Origin: Streptomyces hokutonensis
GTDB lineage: Bacteria; Actinomycetota; Actinomycetes; Streptomycetales; Streptomycetaceae
Assembly: GCF_000376565.1 (NCBI RefSeq)
Contig: NZ_BARG01000075.1
Span: forward strand, 62,001-126,000
Direction: 5' to 3'
DNA length: 64,000 nucleotides
Shown here: in pieces, positions 1 to 9,332 of the stretch
Layout of the letters: every line of letters starts with the position of its first letter
Position numbering within the stretch: the stretch's first letter is position 1
Made by a program: the position numbers and the translations under genes
The notes under the pieces: model-generated
What the model was told of the DNA's origin: nothing
The model's database searches: none
Seen by the model: only the letters and a program-made list of their open reading frames with translations

Positions 1-224
1 CGAAGGTGCTGACGGGGACCCTGCGAGCGCTGGAGCGCGAGGGGCTGCTGATCCGCACGGTGTACCCGACTGTGCCACCGCGCGTGGAGTACCGGCTGAC
101 CGAACTGGGCCAGGAGGTGGGCGGGTTGGTGCAGGGCATCACCGTCTGGGCGCAGGCGAACGTCACCGCCATGCGCGCGGCGCGGGAGGAGTTCGACGGG
201 CGGGACGAGCAGCAGAGCCTGTGA
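1..224 (+). CDS. HxlR-type winged-helix regulator, C-terminal part (cut by window edge)
   Basis: The open frame enters from the left edge and stops at 222-224. It encodes the end of a winged-helix domain: the recognition-helix/wing segment KVLTGTLRALEREGLL is followed by RTVYPTVPPRVEYRLTELG, the usual wing and closing strand of HxlR regulators (small DNA-binding proteins, often redox or aldehyde responsive). The last 30 residues are an acidic helix. The N-terminal third lies outside the window, so start, promoter and target are not visible. The gene converges on the membrane-protein gene across a hairpin at 231-270. The family call is firm; no function beyond transcriptional regulation can be claimed. 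Confidence 0.85.
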   Translation, partial: KVLTGTLRALEREGLLIRTVYPTVPPRVEYRLTELGQEVGGLVQGITVWAQANVTAMRAAREEFDGRDEQQSL

Positions 225-230
225 CCGGGT

Positions 231-270
231 CTTCGGCTTGCGCTCCCCTGGTTGGGGGCGCAAGCCGAGG
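231..270. terminator. Bidirectional terminator hairpin
   Basis: Arms at 231-247 and 254-270 pair over 17 positions with two G-T type mismatches around a 6-nt loop. It sits exactly between two convergent genes, so it probably ends both transcripts. There is no T-run, as is common in Streptomyces. Confidence 0.7.
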
Positions 271-272
271 GG

Positions 273-1127
273 CTACTCCGGCGCGTGCTCGGGCCCCCCG
301 AAGTCCGGGCTGCTGAAGTCCGGGCTGGTGAAGCTCGGGCGGTGGCCCGGTTCGGGGCCGTCGTCGGGGCTGGAGAAGCCCGGGCGGTCGTAGCCGAGGT
401 GCGGCATGCGACTCGGTGCCGAGGGGGTCGTACGGCGTCGGGCCGCCGTGCCCGGGGCCGCGAGCGCCTCCTGGAGGAACGGCAGGATGCCGCGTTCCAG
501 AAGGGCGTCGTGCCAGGCTTCCCTGGCCCGGGCCACCTCACCGCCCGACTCCCCGTAGGGGTCGGCGTCGAACGTCGGCCGGTTGCGCAGGGCCGTGAGG
601 AGCAGGCCGATGGCGGCGACGAGGATCGCCGCGGCGGTCATCGCGCCGAACACCCAGCCGGCGGTGAGCATGGTCTGGGCGAATGCGGGTTCGGGGGTGA
701 GCATCTTGAGGATGTAACCCACGAGCAGGAATATCGCCGCGGCCGTGCCGGCGAGGACGGGGGTGAGGACGGCGGCGACGGCGACGGCACCCGCACCCTC
801 GGCAGCCTCCCCCAGGGTGGTGGCGAGCCCCATCGCGCCCACGCCGCCCGGCTCCGCGGAGCCGGTCTCGTGGACGGACGGCGGGGTGGACGACGCCGGC
901 CGGCGCAGTTCCTCGCGGACCTTCACGTAGTGCTGGTACTCGGTCGCCGCGGCCGCCGTGATGAGTGCGGTGGCGTTCAGCGCCATGGTGCGCAGCTGTT
1001 CGGGGTTGAGCCGCTTACCGACAGCGGCCAGTTCCGGGCGGGTAGGGGCGGAGCGCAGCGCCTCGTCGAGGATCCGCTCGTACTCCTGGCGGTCCTCGCT
1101 GAGCAGGTGCTGCGGAACGCTGTTCAT
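273..1127 (-). CDS. Membrane protein of unknown function with two TM segments
   Basis: I do not recognise a named family. The N-terminal 95 residues are hydrophilic and helical (LNPEQLRTMALNATALITAAA), then two strongly hydrophobic stretches follow (about residues 105-145 and 150-180), then a proline/serine-rich tail with repeated FSSPD-like units. The start chosen is the ATG at 1127, placed six bases after GGGGG on the coding strand; an ATG two codons upstream (1133) is possible. The tail repeats suggest a disordered cytoplasmic end. It converges with the HxlR gene and lies downstream, in the same direction, of the phosphoesterase gene with a 190-bp gap, so it probably has its own promoter. 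Confidence 0.6.
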   Translation of the reverse strand: MNSVPQHLLSEDRQEYERILDEALRSAPTRPELAAVGKRLNPEQLRTMALNATALITAAAATEYQHYVKVREELRRPASSTPPSVHETGSAEPGGVGAMGLATTLGEAAEGAGAVAVAAVLTPVLAGTAAAIFLLVGYILKMLTPEPAFAQTMLTAGWVFGAMTAAAILVAAIGLLLTALRNRPTFDADPYGESGGEVARAREAWHDALLERGILPFLQEALAAPGTAARRRTTPSAPSRMPHLGYDRPGFSSPDDGPEPGHRPSFTSPDFSSPDFGGPEHAPE

Positions 1128-1325
1128 GTGCATCCCCCGATGCTCCGTAGGGCTTGGGGCTCGCATGCCAACGAGCCGTCGGGCAGAAACGGAGGGGAGC
1201 CTGCTACGGATAAGCCGATGGTAGAGCGGCGACGGCACACGGTGACAGGGGGTTTCCAGAAATTGGCCCCTGGCCAGCGCTGTCGTCCGCCGGTCCTCCG
1301 AGGGGGACGTCTGCCCGTTAAACGC

Positions 1326-2414
1326 TCAGATATCCAACGGCAGTTGCTGGACCAGCAGTTTTCCGGCCATGGTCACTCCGCCGTCCATCGCGATGGCCAG
1401 TCCCTCGGCGTAGACGTGCGGTCCCTCGACCACGGGACTGGCGGAGTCCTCGCCGTCCTCGGAGCCGACGTCGCCCAGGAGGTACGGAATCGGGCTGTGG
1501 CCGTGCACGATCCGGGTCCCGCCGTACATGTCGAGCAACGAGCGGACATGTTCGGCGCCGCCCTCGTCGCGGAAGGAGAAGCGCTTGGTGAACTTGCGGA
1601 ACACGTCCCACACCTCGTCCGCGTCGTTGCGGGTGAGGGTCTCGCGGACGTTGTCGTTGACGGCCTCGATCGAGTCGCCGTAGTCGAGGTAGGCGGTGGT
1701 GTCGGAGTGGACGAGGAGGTGGCCGTCGACCTCCTCCATGGCGTCCAGCCGGGACATCCACTGCAGGTGGACGTCCTGGAGACGGTCCATGTCGGTCTTC
1801 TGGCCGCCGTTGAGCAGCCAGGCCGCCTGGAAGGTGGCGGTGCCCGCGCCGGAGTTGACGGGGGTGTCGCCGAACCGCTTGGCGCCGAGCAGCAGCAGCT
1901 CGTGGTTGCCCATGAGGGCCTTGCAGTAGCCGCCGGCCGCGGCGGCCTCGGCGGACAGCCGCATCACCAGGTCGATGACGCCGATGCCGTCCGGCCCGCG
2001 GTCGGTGAAGTCGCCGAGGAACCACAGCCGCGCGGTGCCCGCACACCAGCTGCCGGCCGCGTCGATCAGGCCCTTCTCCCGCAGCGCGGCCACCAGTTCG
2101 TCGAGGTAGCCGTGCACATCCCCTACGACGAACAGCGGACCGGGGCCCTCCGTCTGCCGGGGGATGCCCACCGACGCCGGGTCCACCGCGACCTGAACCG
2201 TGTCACCCCTATTGATGACCGGCAGATCACGCTGAGTCGGTGTGTACCCGTCGGGATAGGCCTCGTCGAAGGCCTCCTCGTCGGGTCGTACGGCGCCGCC
2301 GGGCTGCGCGCTGTCGGCGTACGGACCGGTCTCGTGGACATACGCCGGCACCCGGAAGTCGCGCAACGTCGCCGCCCGCTCCGTCTCGGGTCCCTGACCG
2401 GCCCCCTGAGTCAT
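1326..2414 (-). CDS. Calcineurin-like metallophosphoesterase (PPP/ApaH type)
   Basis: All metal-site motifs of the PPP superfamily are visible: GDVHG near residue 95, GDFTDRG near residue 135, GNHE near residue 180, and a late HGHSP near residue 320. These coordinate two metal ions and hydrolyse phosphoesters, as in serine/threonine phosphatases and diadenosine tetraphosphatase; the real substrate cannot be told from sequence. The start chosen is the ATG at 2414 behind GGAGGGG. An open frame extends to 2495 but upstream residues look unlike coding sequence. The first 60 residues (ETERAATLRDF, YVHETGPYA) are a variable N-terminal extension. No TM or signal peptide, so it should be cytoplasmic. 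Confidence 0.85.
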   Translation of the reverse strand: MTQGAGQGPETERAATLRDFRVPAYVHETGPYADSAQPGGAVRPDEEAFDEAYPDGYTPTQRDLPVINRGDTVQVAVDPASVGIPRQTEGPGPLFVVGDVHGYLDELVAALREKGLIDAAGSWCAGTARLWFLGDFTDRGPDGIGVIDLVMRLSAEAAAAGGYCKALMGNHELLLLGAKRFGDTPVNSGAGTATFQAAWLLNGGQKTDMDRLQDVHLQWMSRLDAMEEVDGHLLVHSDTTAYLDYGDSIEAVNDNVRETLTRNDADEVWDVFRKFTKRFSFRDEGGAEHVRSLLDMYGGTRIVHGHSPIPYLLGDVGSEDGEDSASPVVEGPHVYAEGLAIAMDGGVTMAGKLLVQQLPLDI

Positions 2415-2743
2415 CGACCCCTCCACCATCACGCCGCGTCTGCACCGCGTCGGACTGCCTGGTCGCAGCGGCCCGCGGTGTCGTGGGCCCATCATAGGAA
2501 TGCGGATCGCGCCATGTGATGACCCAGGGGTGGTGAATCAGAGCAGGACTCCGGTTCACTGTGGCTTTCGCCCCGATTGGGCAGGGCTTCGACCACTCGA
2601 CCAGCACCCGAAGGACGATCGGTTCCCGCCGGAAGCGCGGCTGAATTTCGCCGGTGCGCTGCCCTCCGGCGGTTGCCGTACTCCACCTCCGACTTCGGTA
2701 CGACCACCGACCGTCGGCCGGTCGGTGGTCGACTCCGGTGCCG

Positions 2744-3043
2744 GGTGGGTGCCTGGGGAGACGGGGCCGGGCGGGCGTCGAAGGGGCAGGGGCGGGCGCT
2801 ACGGCCCGAGCGGCATCGGGTGGATGCCTGGCGAGACAGGGTCGGGCGGGCGTCGAGGGGGCAGGGGCGGGCGCTACGGCCCGAGCGGCATCGGGTGGGT
2901 GCCTGGGGATGCAGGGTCGGGCGGGCGTCGAGGGGGCAGGGGCGGGCGCTACGGCCCGCACGGGATCGGGTGGGTGCCTGGGGATGCAGGGTCGGGCGGG
3001 CGTCGAGGGGGCAGGGCCGTGCGCTACGGCCCGAACGGCGCCG
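2744..3043. repeat. Four tandem copies of a 75-bp minisatellite
   Basis: Units start at 2744, 2819, 2894 and 2969 with a constant 75-bp step, and a broken fifth copy starts at 3044. Each starts GGTGGGTGCCTGGGGA and contains GGGGGCAGGGGCGGGC and CTACGGCCCG. The copies differ at a few positions each. Because 75 is a multiple of three, open frames run through on both strands (for example GWVPGDAGSGGRRGGRGGRY on plus), but their flanks do not look like protein, so I treat this as non-coding. The plus strand is G-rich here. Confidence 0.9.
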
Positions 3044-3851
3044 GGTGGGAGTCCCGGCACCGTCCGGCCCGTACCGGAGCCCGAGGGAAGCGCCCGGGCA
3101 CCGCCCGCCCGCCACTCCGCCCCGAGAGACGCCCAGCACCGCGTCAACCGCCTCGCGGAGCCCGTCACGGCGTCCTCCCCCCAGCCCTCCCTGTGCGGGC
3201 CGCGAGCAAGGGCCCGGCGCCGGCACGTCCCGGCTACGACGCCCCGCCCGTCCCGGCTCCGCCCCGCCCCCCACGCCCGTCACCACACCCCGCGAACACC
3301 CCGAGCGGCCCTTGGCGCGGGCACGCGCCAGCAAGCGGACCCACCGACGGTCGACCCAACGGAAGGCGCTCGCCGGGGCAGCCCCACCGCCGCCCCGACC
3401 TACCGCTGCGCTGACGCACCGCCGGCCCATGCCACCGCTCGACCGGTTCACCGACCGAGCGGCCCACACCAGCGGACGGGACGGGCCCGACCGACATCAG
3501 GCCCACCGGGAACCCGACAGGCAGACCGACCACTGTTGGACCGACCCAGCGCCAGACCGACCCGCAGTCGAACCGACTCACCGTCAGACCGCCTCACGGC
3601 CGGACCCGACGACGGCCCACCACAGGACCGACCGATCGCCGACTGGCCGACAGGTCCGCCCCAAAGCCCCACCCGCCAACGGCCCGACAGCCTCGCTGCC
3701 TGACTCACCGCCAGACGAGCCGCCCGCCCCTCCGGAAACTCGCCCGACCGCCCGACCGCCCGACCGCCCGACTGACCCACCGGCCACCCGCCTCCCCCGA
3801 AAGAGCCGCCCAACCGGCCGCCCCCGAAGGGCAACTCGACCGCCCGACCCC
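3044..3851. repeat. C-rich low-complexity tract, no convincing gene
   Basis: From about 3050 to the LacI stop the plus strand becomes strongly C-rich and T-poor, with many degenerate CCGACCG, CCCGACCGCCCGACCG and CCACCG words, densest at 3470-3850. Long open frames exist on both strands but translate to Pro/Arg/Thr or Gly/Arg/Val monotony without any domain. Together with 2430-2743 and the 75-bp repeat it makes about 1.4 kb without a supportable gene. Its skew is opposite to that of the adjacent 75-bp repeat. Confidence 0.7.
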
Positions 3852-4964
3852 CTACTTCCCCTCCGGCGACCGAGGCGGACTCACCGTCGTCCGCGGTGGC
3901 CGTCGCTGGGACGACGTACGGATGATCAGTTCCGTCGGTATCACCTGCTCGACCGGCAGATCCGAATCGACCCCCTCGATGGCGTCGATGAGGAGCTGCA
4001 CCACCGCCGTACCGATGCGGCGCGGTTTCAGCGAGAGCGTGGTGATCGGCGGCTCGGTGTTGGCGTACACCGTGGACTCGCTGCAGCACACGAGCAGCAG
4101 ATCCTCCGGCACCCGCATCCCGTAACGGCGGGCCGCGGCCAGCAGATCCGTGCCGTTGGGGTCGAACAGGCCGTAGACCGCGTCCGGCCGGTCGGGCCGG
4201 GCGAGCAGCCGGTCGGCGGCGACGGCGCCCGCGCACGGATCGTGCGCCGGATAGGACTCGTACACCGGATCCTGGCCCACCCGCTCGCACCAACGCAGGT
4301 ATGCGGTGGTCGAGAGATGTGTGTATGTGTCCGTGCTCGTGCCCGTGAGCAGGCCGATCCGGCGGGCGCCGGCGTCGGCCAGGTGGTCGAGGATGCCGAG
4401 GACGGCGGCCTCGTGGTCGTTGTCGACCCAGGCGGTCACCGGGAGCGAGCCGGCCGGGCGGCCGTCGGAGACGACCGGTAAACCCTGCCGGACGAGCTCG
4501 CTGACCACCGGGTCCTGGTCGGACGGGTCGATGACGACCGTGCCGTCCAGGGCGACGTTCGACCACACGTCGTGGCGCGAGGTCGCCGGAAGGATCACGA
4601 GGGCGTAGCCGCGGGCGAGCGCGGCCGAGGTGGCGGCGCGCGCCATCTCGGCGAAGTACGCGAATTCGGTGAAGGTGAAAGGTTCATCCCCGTACGTCGT
4701 GACGGTCAGGCCGATGAGGCCCGATTTCCCGGTACGGAGCGTGCGAGCCGCCGCGGAGGGCCGATAGCCCAGCCGGTCGGCCACTTCGCGGACATGGCGT
4801 CGGGTGGCGTCCGGGAGCCGGCCCTTGCCGTTGAGGGCGTCGGAGACGGTCGTGATGGAGACTCCGGCCGCGGCGGCCACGTCTCTGATTCCCGCCCGGC
4901 CCGGCCGGCTTCCTCGACGAGAGGTTTCCGCGCGGCTCACCTGGTGCTTCCCTGCTGCTGTCAT
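3852..4964 (-). CDS. LacI-family transcriptional regulator
   Basis: The N-terminal DNA-binding domain is intact: IRDVAAAAGVSITTVSDALN (about residues 25-44) is the LacI helix-turn-helix, and RTLRTGKSGLIGL is the hinge into the periplasmic-binding-protein-like sensor domain. The C-terminal half keeps the family layout (DGTVVIDP, RRIGLLTG, DAVYGLFDPNGTDLL, PPITTLSLKP). The ligand, usually a sugar or other small molecule, cannot be read from sequence. The start chosen is the ATG at 4964; an in-frame GTG at 5030 would add a poorly conserved leader. It stands alone with a 430-bp gap before the divergent aminotransferase gene, so autoregulation from that gap is likely. Confidence 0.9.
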   Translation of the reverse strand: MTAAGKHQVSRAETSRRGSRPGRAGIRDVAAAAGVSITTVSDALNGKGRLPDATRRHVREVADRLGYRPSAAARTLRTGKSGLIGLTVTTYGDEPFTFTEFAYFAEMARAATSAALARGYALVILPATSRHDVWSNVALDGTVVIDPSDQDPVVSELVRQGLPVVSDGRPAGSLPVTAWVDNDHEAAVLGILDHLADAGARRIGLLTGTSTDTYTHLSTTAYLRWCERVGQDPVYESYPAHDPCAGAVAADRLLARPDRPDAVYGLFDPNGTDLLAAARRYGMRVPEDLLLVCCSESTVYANTEPPITTLSLKPRRIGTAVVQLLIDAIEGVDSDLPVEQVIPTELIIRTSSQRRPPRTTVSPPRSPEGK

Positions 4965-5077
4965 GGCGAGCCGATAGTAGGGCTCATGCGGTGGGGTAGT
5001 GCGGACGCATATGCACGCGTTGACAGGCACGTTTCTGCAAGGTCAGAAAGGGTCAACTACCTTAGAAACAAAGGCAG

Positions 5078-5090
5078 TTAAACGCTTCGA
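5078..5090. promoter_or_regulatory. Possible LacI-family operator
   Basis: TTAAACGCTTCGA has the imperfect dyad with a central CG typical of LacI-family operators (AAACGCTT core). It lies in the 430-bp gap (4965-5395) between the divergent LacI and aminotransferase genes. Nothing else firm is seen in this gap. The assignment rests on form and position only. Confidence 0.3.
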
Positions 5091-5395
5091 TGGCATTACG
5101 TGACTTGTCGGCGCGCATGGGCCTGCCAAGTCCCCGATGTTTCGAAGAGGTCTCAACTCACCTGCACGAGGGATGCGCGCCACGGCGTGAGCTACCGGCG
5201 CATAGATATATGTACAGCGCGCCCCCGGTTCGTGCGCCTTCGTACGCTGTTGCCCCTGATGCGGATGTGACGTGTGAGACATTCCTGGCCGGCGTCCACG
5301 GGCCGCTCACCCGGACGCGACCTGTACGCGGCGGCGTCGAATCCTCATAAGGTGAGCAGTATTGAATTCCGGTGGTGGTCACAAGGAGGACTGCG

Positions 5396-6475
5396 GTGAG
5401 CGAGACGAGCCCCAAGCTGCGCGCCGAGCTGGAGGGTATCCCCACCTACAAGCCGGGCAAGCCCGCCGCGGCGGACGGTCCGGTGGCCTACAAGCTGTCC
5501 TCCAACGAGAACCCGTACCCGCCGCTGCCCGGTGTCATGGAGAGCGTGACGGCGGCCGCCGCGTCCTTCAACCGGTACCCTGACATGGCCTGCACCGGTC
5601 TGATGAACGAGCTGGCGGAACGGTTCGGCGTCCCCGTCTCCCACCTGGCCACCGGCACGGGCTCGGTCGGCGTCGCCCAGCAGCTGATCCAGGCGACCGC
5701 GGGACCGGGCGACGAGGTCATGTACGCCTGGCGCTCCTTCGAGGCGTACCCGATCATCACGCGGATCAGCGGCGCCACGGCCGTGCAGGTGCCGCTGACC
5801 CCGGGCGATGTGCACGACCTCGACGCGATGGCCGACGCGATCACCGACCGGACCCGGCTGATCTTCGTCTGCAACCCCAACAACCCGACGGGCACGGTCG
5901 TACGGCGGGCAGAGCTGGAGCGCTTCCTGGACCGGGTGCCCGGCGATGTGCTCGTCGTACTGGACGAGGCGTACCGGGAGTTCATCCGGGACATGGAGGT
6001 GCCGGACGGCGTCCAGCTCTACCGCGACCGGCCGAACGTCTGCGTCCTGCGGACCTTCTCCAAGGCGTACGGCCTCGCCGGGCTGCGGGTCGGCTTCGCG
6101 ATCGCGCACGAGCCGGTGGCGGCGGCGCTGCGCAAGACGGCGGTGCCGTTCGGGGTGAGCCAGCTCGCGCAGGACGCGGCGGTCACCTCGCTGCGCGCCG
6201 AGGACGAACTGCTCGGCCGGGTCGGCTCGTTGGTGTCCGAGCGCACCCGCGTGGTCGACACGCTGCGAGCCCAGGGCTGGACGGTCCCGGAGACCCAGGC
6301 GAACTTCGTGTGGCTGCGGCTGGGGGAGCGTACGGTCGATTTCGCCGAGGTGTGCGACCGGGCGGGCGTGGTGGTGCGGCCGTTCGCGGGTGAGGGCGTG
6401 CGGATCACGATCGGGGAGACCGAGGCCAACGACATCTTCCTGAAAGTGGCGGAGGGCTTCCGCAAGGAGTTGTAG
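5396..6475 (+). CDS. hisC: Histidinol-phosphate/aromatic aminotransferase (HisC-like)
   Basis: PLP-dependent class I/II aminotransferase of about 359 residues. Visible motifs: KLSSNENPYPPLP near the N-terminus, the CNPNNPTGT substrate/cofactor loop, VLDEAYREF with the PLP-contacting Asp and Tyr, RTFSKAYGLAGLRVG with the Schiff-base lysine, and the C-terminal VRITIGE arginine region. It would convert histidinol phosphate or phenylalanine/tyrosine with 2-oxoglutarate. It is not in a his operon, and many Streptomyces carry a second HisC copy at this place, so an aromatic-amino-acid role is equally possible. The start is the GTG at 5396, six bases after AAGGAGG; an in-frame start at 5372 would put the RBS inside the gene. 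Confidence 0.88.
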   Translation: MSETSPKLRAELEGIPTYKPGKPAAADGPVAYKLSSNENPYPPLPGVMESVTAAAASFNRYPDMACTGLMNELAERFGVPVSHLATGTGSVGVAQQLIQATAGPGDEVMYAWRSFEAYPIITRISGATAVQVPLTPGDVHDLDAMADAITDRTRLIFVCNPNNPTGTVVRRAELERFLDRVPGDVLVVLDEAYREFIRDMEVPDGVQLYRDRPNVCVLRTFSKAYGLAGLRVGFAIAHEPVAAALRKTAVPFGVSQLAQDAAVTSLRAEDELLGRVGSLVSERTRVVDTLRAQGWTVPETQANFVWLRLGERTVDFAEVCDRAGVVVRPFAGEGVRITIGETEANDIFLKVAEGFRKEL

Positions 6476-6493
6476 GGCGTCGTCGACGCCATA

Positions 6494-6529
6494 GGCCGGC
6501 CGGTCCCTCCCTGGTGGGGCCGGTCGGCC
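6494..6529 (+). terminator. Hairpin after the aminotransferase gene
   Basis: GGCCGGCCGGTCCC (6494-6507) can pair with GGGGCCGGTCGGCC (6516-6529) with two mismatches, 18 bases after the stop codon. No T-run. It separates hisC from the cyd promoter. Confidence 0.6.
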
Positions 6530-6590
6530 GCGTTAGGGGACCCCCCGCCTCTCACGTCTCGAACTGCCATGCGTCATAATTCCTTGTGAA

Positions 6591-6606
6591 TGTGAACGCG
6601 TTCACA
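6591..6606. promoter_or_regulatory. Rex operator (ROP) upstream of cydABCD
   Basis: TGTGAACGCGTTCACA is a perfect 16-bp palindrome 85 bp before cydA. It is the operator recognised by Rex, the NADH/NAD+-sensing repressor first studied in Streptomyces coelicolor, where cydABCD is a direct target. When NADH rises under low oxygen, Rex leaves the DNA and the bd oxidase operon is expressed. The site match is seen directly; Rex control is inferred from that match and the target genes. Confidence 0.95.
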
Positions 6607-6690
6607 AGCGTGTCCTGGTTGTCCAGTGATGCGTGGGGCATAAGGGGCAAACTGCCGCTGTGACCACGGCGACATAAGGAGACTGACGAC

Positions 6691-8199
6691 GTGCAACTGG
6701 CTCTGGCGCCGGAGACACTGGCGCGATGGCAGTTCGGCATCACCACCGTCTACCACTTCCTGTTCGTCCCTCTGACGATCTCGCTCGCCGCTCTCACGGC
6801 CGGGCTGCAGACCGCGTGGGTGCGCACGGAGAAGGAGAAGTACCTCAGGGCCACCAAGTTCTGGGGCAAGCTCTTCCTGATCAACATCGCCATGGGCGTC
6901 GTCACGGGCATCGTGCAGGAGTTCCAGTTCGGCATGAACTGGTCCGCCTACTCGCGGTTCGTCGGTGACATCTTCGGTGCCCCGCTCGCCTTCGAGGCGC
7001 TGATCGCGTTCTTCTTCGAGTCCACCTTCATCGGCCTGTGGATCTTCGGCTGGGACAAGCTCCCCAAGCGGATCCACCTGGCCTGCATCTGGATGGTCTC
7101 GATCGGCACGATCCTCTCGGCGTACTTCATCCTCGCGGCCAACTCGTGGATGCAGCACCCCGTCGGCTACAAGATCAACAAAGCCAAGGGCCGTGCCGAA
7201 CTCACCGACTTCTGGCACGTCCTGACCCAGAACACCGCGCTCGCGCAGGCCTTCCACACGCTCTCCGCGTCCTTCCTGACCGGCGGCGCGTTCATGGTCG
7301 GCATCGCGGCCTTCCACCTGTTCCGCAAGAAGCACATCGCGGTGATGAAGAGTTCGCTGCGGCTGGGCCTGATCACCGTCACCATCGCCGGCCTGCTCAC
7401 CGCCGTCAGCGGCGACACCCTCGGCAAGGTCATGTTCAAGCAGCAGCCGATGAAGATGGCCGCCGCCGAGGCCCTGTGGGACGGCCAGGACTCCGCGCCG
7501 TTCTCGATCTTCGCCTACGGCGACGTCAGCAAGGGCCACAACACCGTCGAGCTCTCGATCCCCGGGATACTGTCGTTCCTCGCCGACGACGACTTCAGCT
7601 CGTACGTCCCCGGCATCAACGACACCAACAAGGCCGAGCAGGCGAAGTACGGCCCCGGCGACTACCGGCCCATCATCCCCGTCACCTTCTGGGCGTTCCG
7701 CTGGATGATCGGCTTCGGCATGGCGTCCTTCGCGGTCGGCCTGGCCGGACTCTGGCTGACCCGCAAGAAGTTCATGCTGCCCCAGCATCTGCGGGTCGGC
7801 GAGGACGAGGTCCCGAACGTGGTCCTCTTCAAGAAGAAGGCCCTCGGCCCGAAACTCACCAAGCTCTACTGGCTGGTGTCCATCTGGACCCTCGGCTTCC
7901 CCCTCGTCGCCAACTCCTGGGGCTGGATCTTCACCGAGATGGGCCGCCAGCCCTGGGTCGTCTACGGCCTCTTCCAGACCCGTGACGCCGTCTCCCCCAG
8001 CGTCTCCCAGGGCGAGGTCCTCACCTCGATGATCGTCTTCACCTCGCTCTACGCGATCCTCGCCGTCATCGAGGTCAAGCTGCTCGCGAAGTACGTCAAG
8101 GCCGGCCCGCCCGAACTCACCGAGGCCGACCTCAACCCGCCCACGAAGATCGGCGGCGACTCCCAGGACGCCGACAAGCCGATGGCGTTCTCCTACTAG
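6691..8199 (+). CDS. cydA: Cytochrome bd ubiquinol/menaquinol oxidase subunit I
   Basis: Integral membrane subunit (502 residues, about nine TM segments) that binds haems b558, b595 and d and oxidises quinol while reducing oxygen with high affinity. Seen: the N-terminal RWQFGITTVYHFLFVPLT with the haem-ligand His22, the TM segment AQAFHTLSASFLTGG with a second ligand His, the quinol-site region GRQPWVVYG, and a short Q-loop as in actinobacteria. GTG start at 6691, nine bases after AAGGAG. cydB follows after 20 bp. The Rex palindrome at 6591-6606 implies induction under oxygen limitation. Confidence 0.97.
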   Translation: MQLALAPETLARWQFGITTVYHFLFVPLTISLAALTAGLQTAWVRTEKEKYLRATKFWGKLFLINIAMGVVTGIVQEFQFGMNWSAYSRFVGDIFGAPLAFEALIAFFFESTFIGLWIFGWDKLPKRIHLACIWMVSIGTILSAYFILAANSWMQHPVGYKINKAKGRAELTDFWHVLTQNTALAQAFHTLSASFLTGGAFMVGIAAFHLFRKKHIAVMKSSLRLGLITVTIAGLLTAVSGDTLGKVMFKQQPMKMAAAEALWDGQDSAPFSIFAYGDVSKGHNTVELSIPGILSFLADDDFSSYVPGINDTNKAEQAKYGPGDYRPIIPVTFWAFRWMIGFGMASFAVGLAGLWLTRKKFMLPQHLRVGEDEVPNVVLFKKKALGPKLTKLYWLVSIWTLGFPLVANSWGWIFTEMGRQPWVVYGLFQTRDAVSPSVSQGEVLTSMIVFTSLYAILAVIEVKLLAKYVKAGPPELTEADLNPPTKIGGDSQDADKPMAFSY

Positions 8200-8219
8200 G
8201 CCGAGGGAGCTGCACAGTC

Positions 8220-9224
<1,005 letters not shown>

Positions 9225-9253
9225 GGCCGAGCACTGAGTCCGCTTTGGGGCAT

Positions 9254-9267
9254 GTTTCACGTGAAAC
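9254..9267. other. parS chromosome-partitioning site (exact)
   Basis: GTTTCACGTGAAAC, the 14-bp palindrome bound by ParB in Streptomyces, lies between cydB and cydCD. It is flanked by GCAT/ATGC so that the inverted repeat extends outward (GGGGCAT...ATGCCCC). ParB sites of this form cluster around oriC. Confidence 0.93.
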
Positions 9268-9318
9268 ATGCCCCCTTGGGGCCAACTGAGAAGTCGGGAC
9301 CTCCCGAGATGAGGGTGT

Positions 9319-9332
9319 GTTTCACGTGAAAC
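9319..9332. other. parS site overlapping the cydCD start codon
   Basis: A second exact GTTTCACGTGAAAC, 65 bp from the first. The central GTG at 9326 is the likely start codon of cydCD, so ParB binding and translation initiation use the same bases. Confidence 0.92.

Noticed and set aside
252..2519. 755-residue plus-strand open frame
   Set aside because: Antisense shadow of the membrane-protein and phosphoesterase genes; composition unlike a protein.
2500..3414. Possible repetitive Gly/Arg-rich protein encoded by the 75-bp repeats
   Set aside because: No RBS, non-protein-like flanks and equally open frames on the other strand. Kept as repeat DNA, not CDS.
5090..5350. 86-residue open frame between LacI and hisC
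   Set aside because: No RBS, open frames also on the other strand, no domain; lies in a likely regulatory gap.
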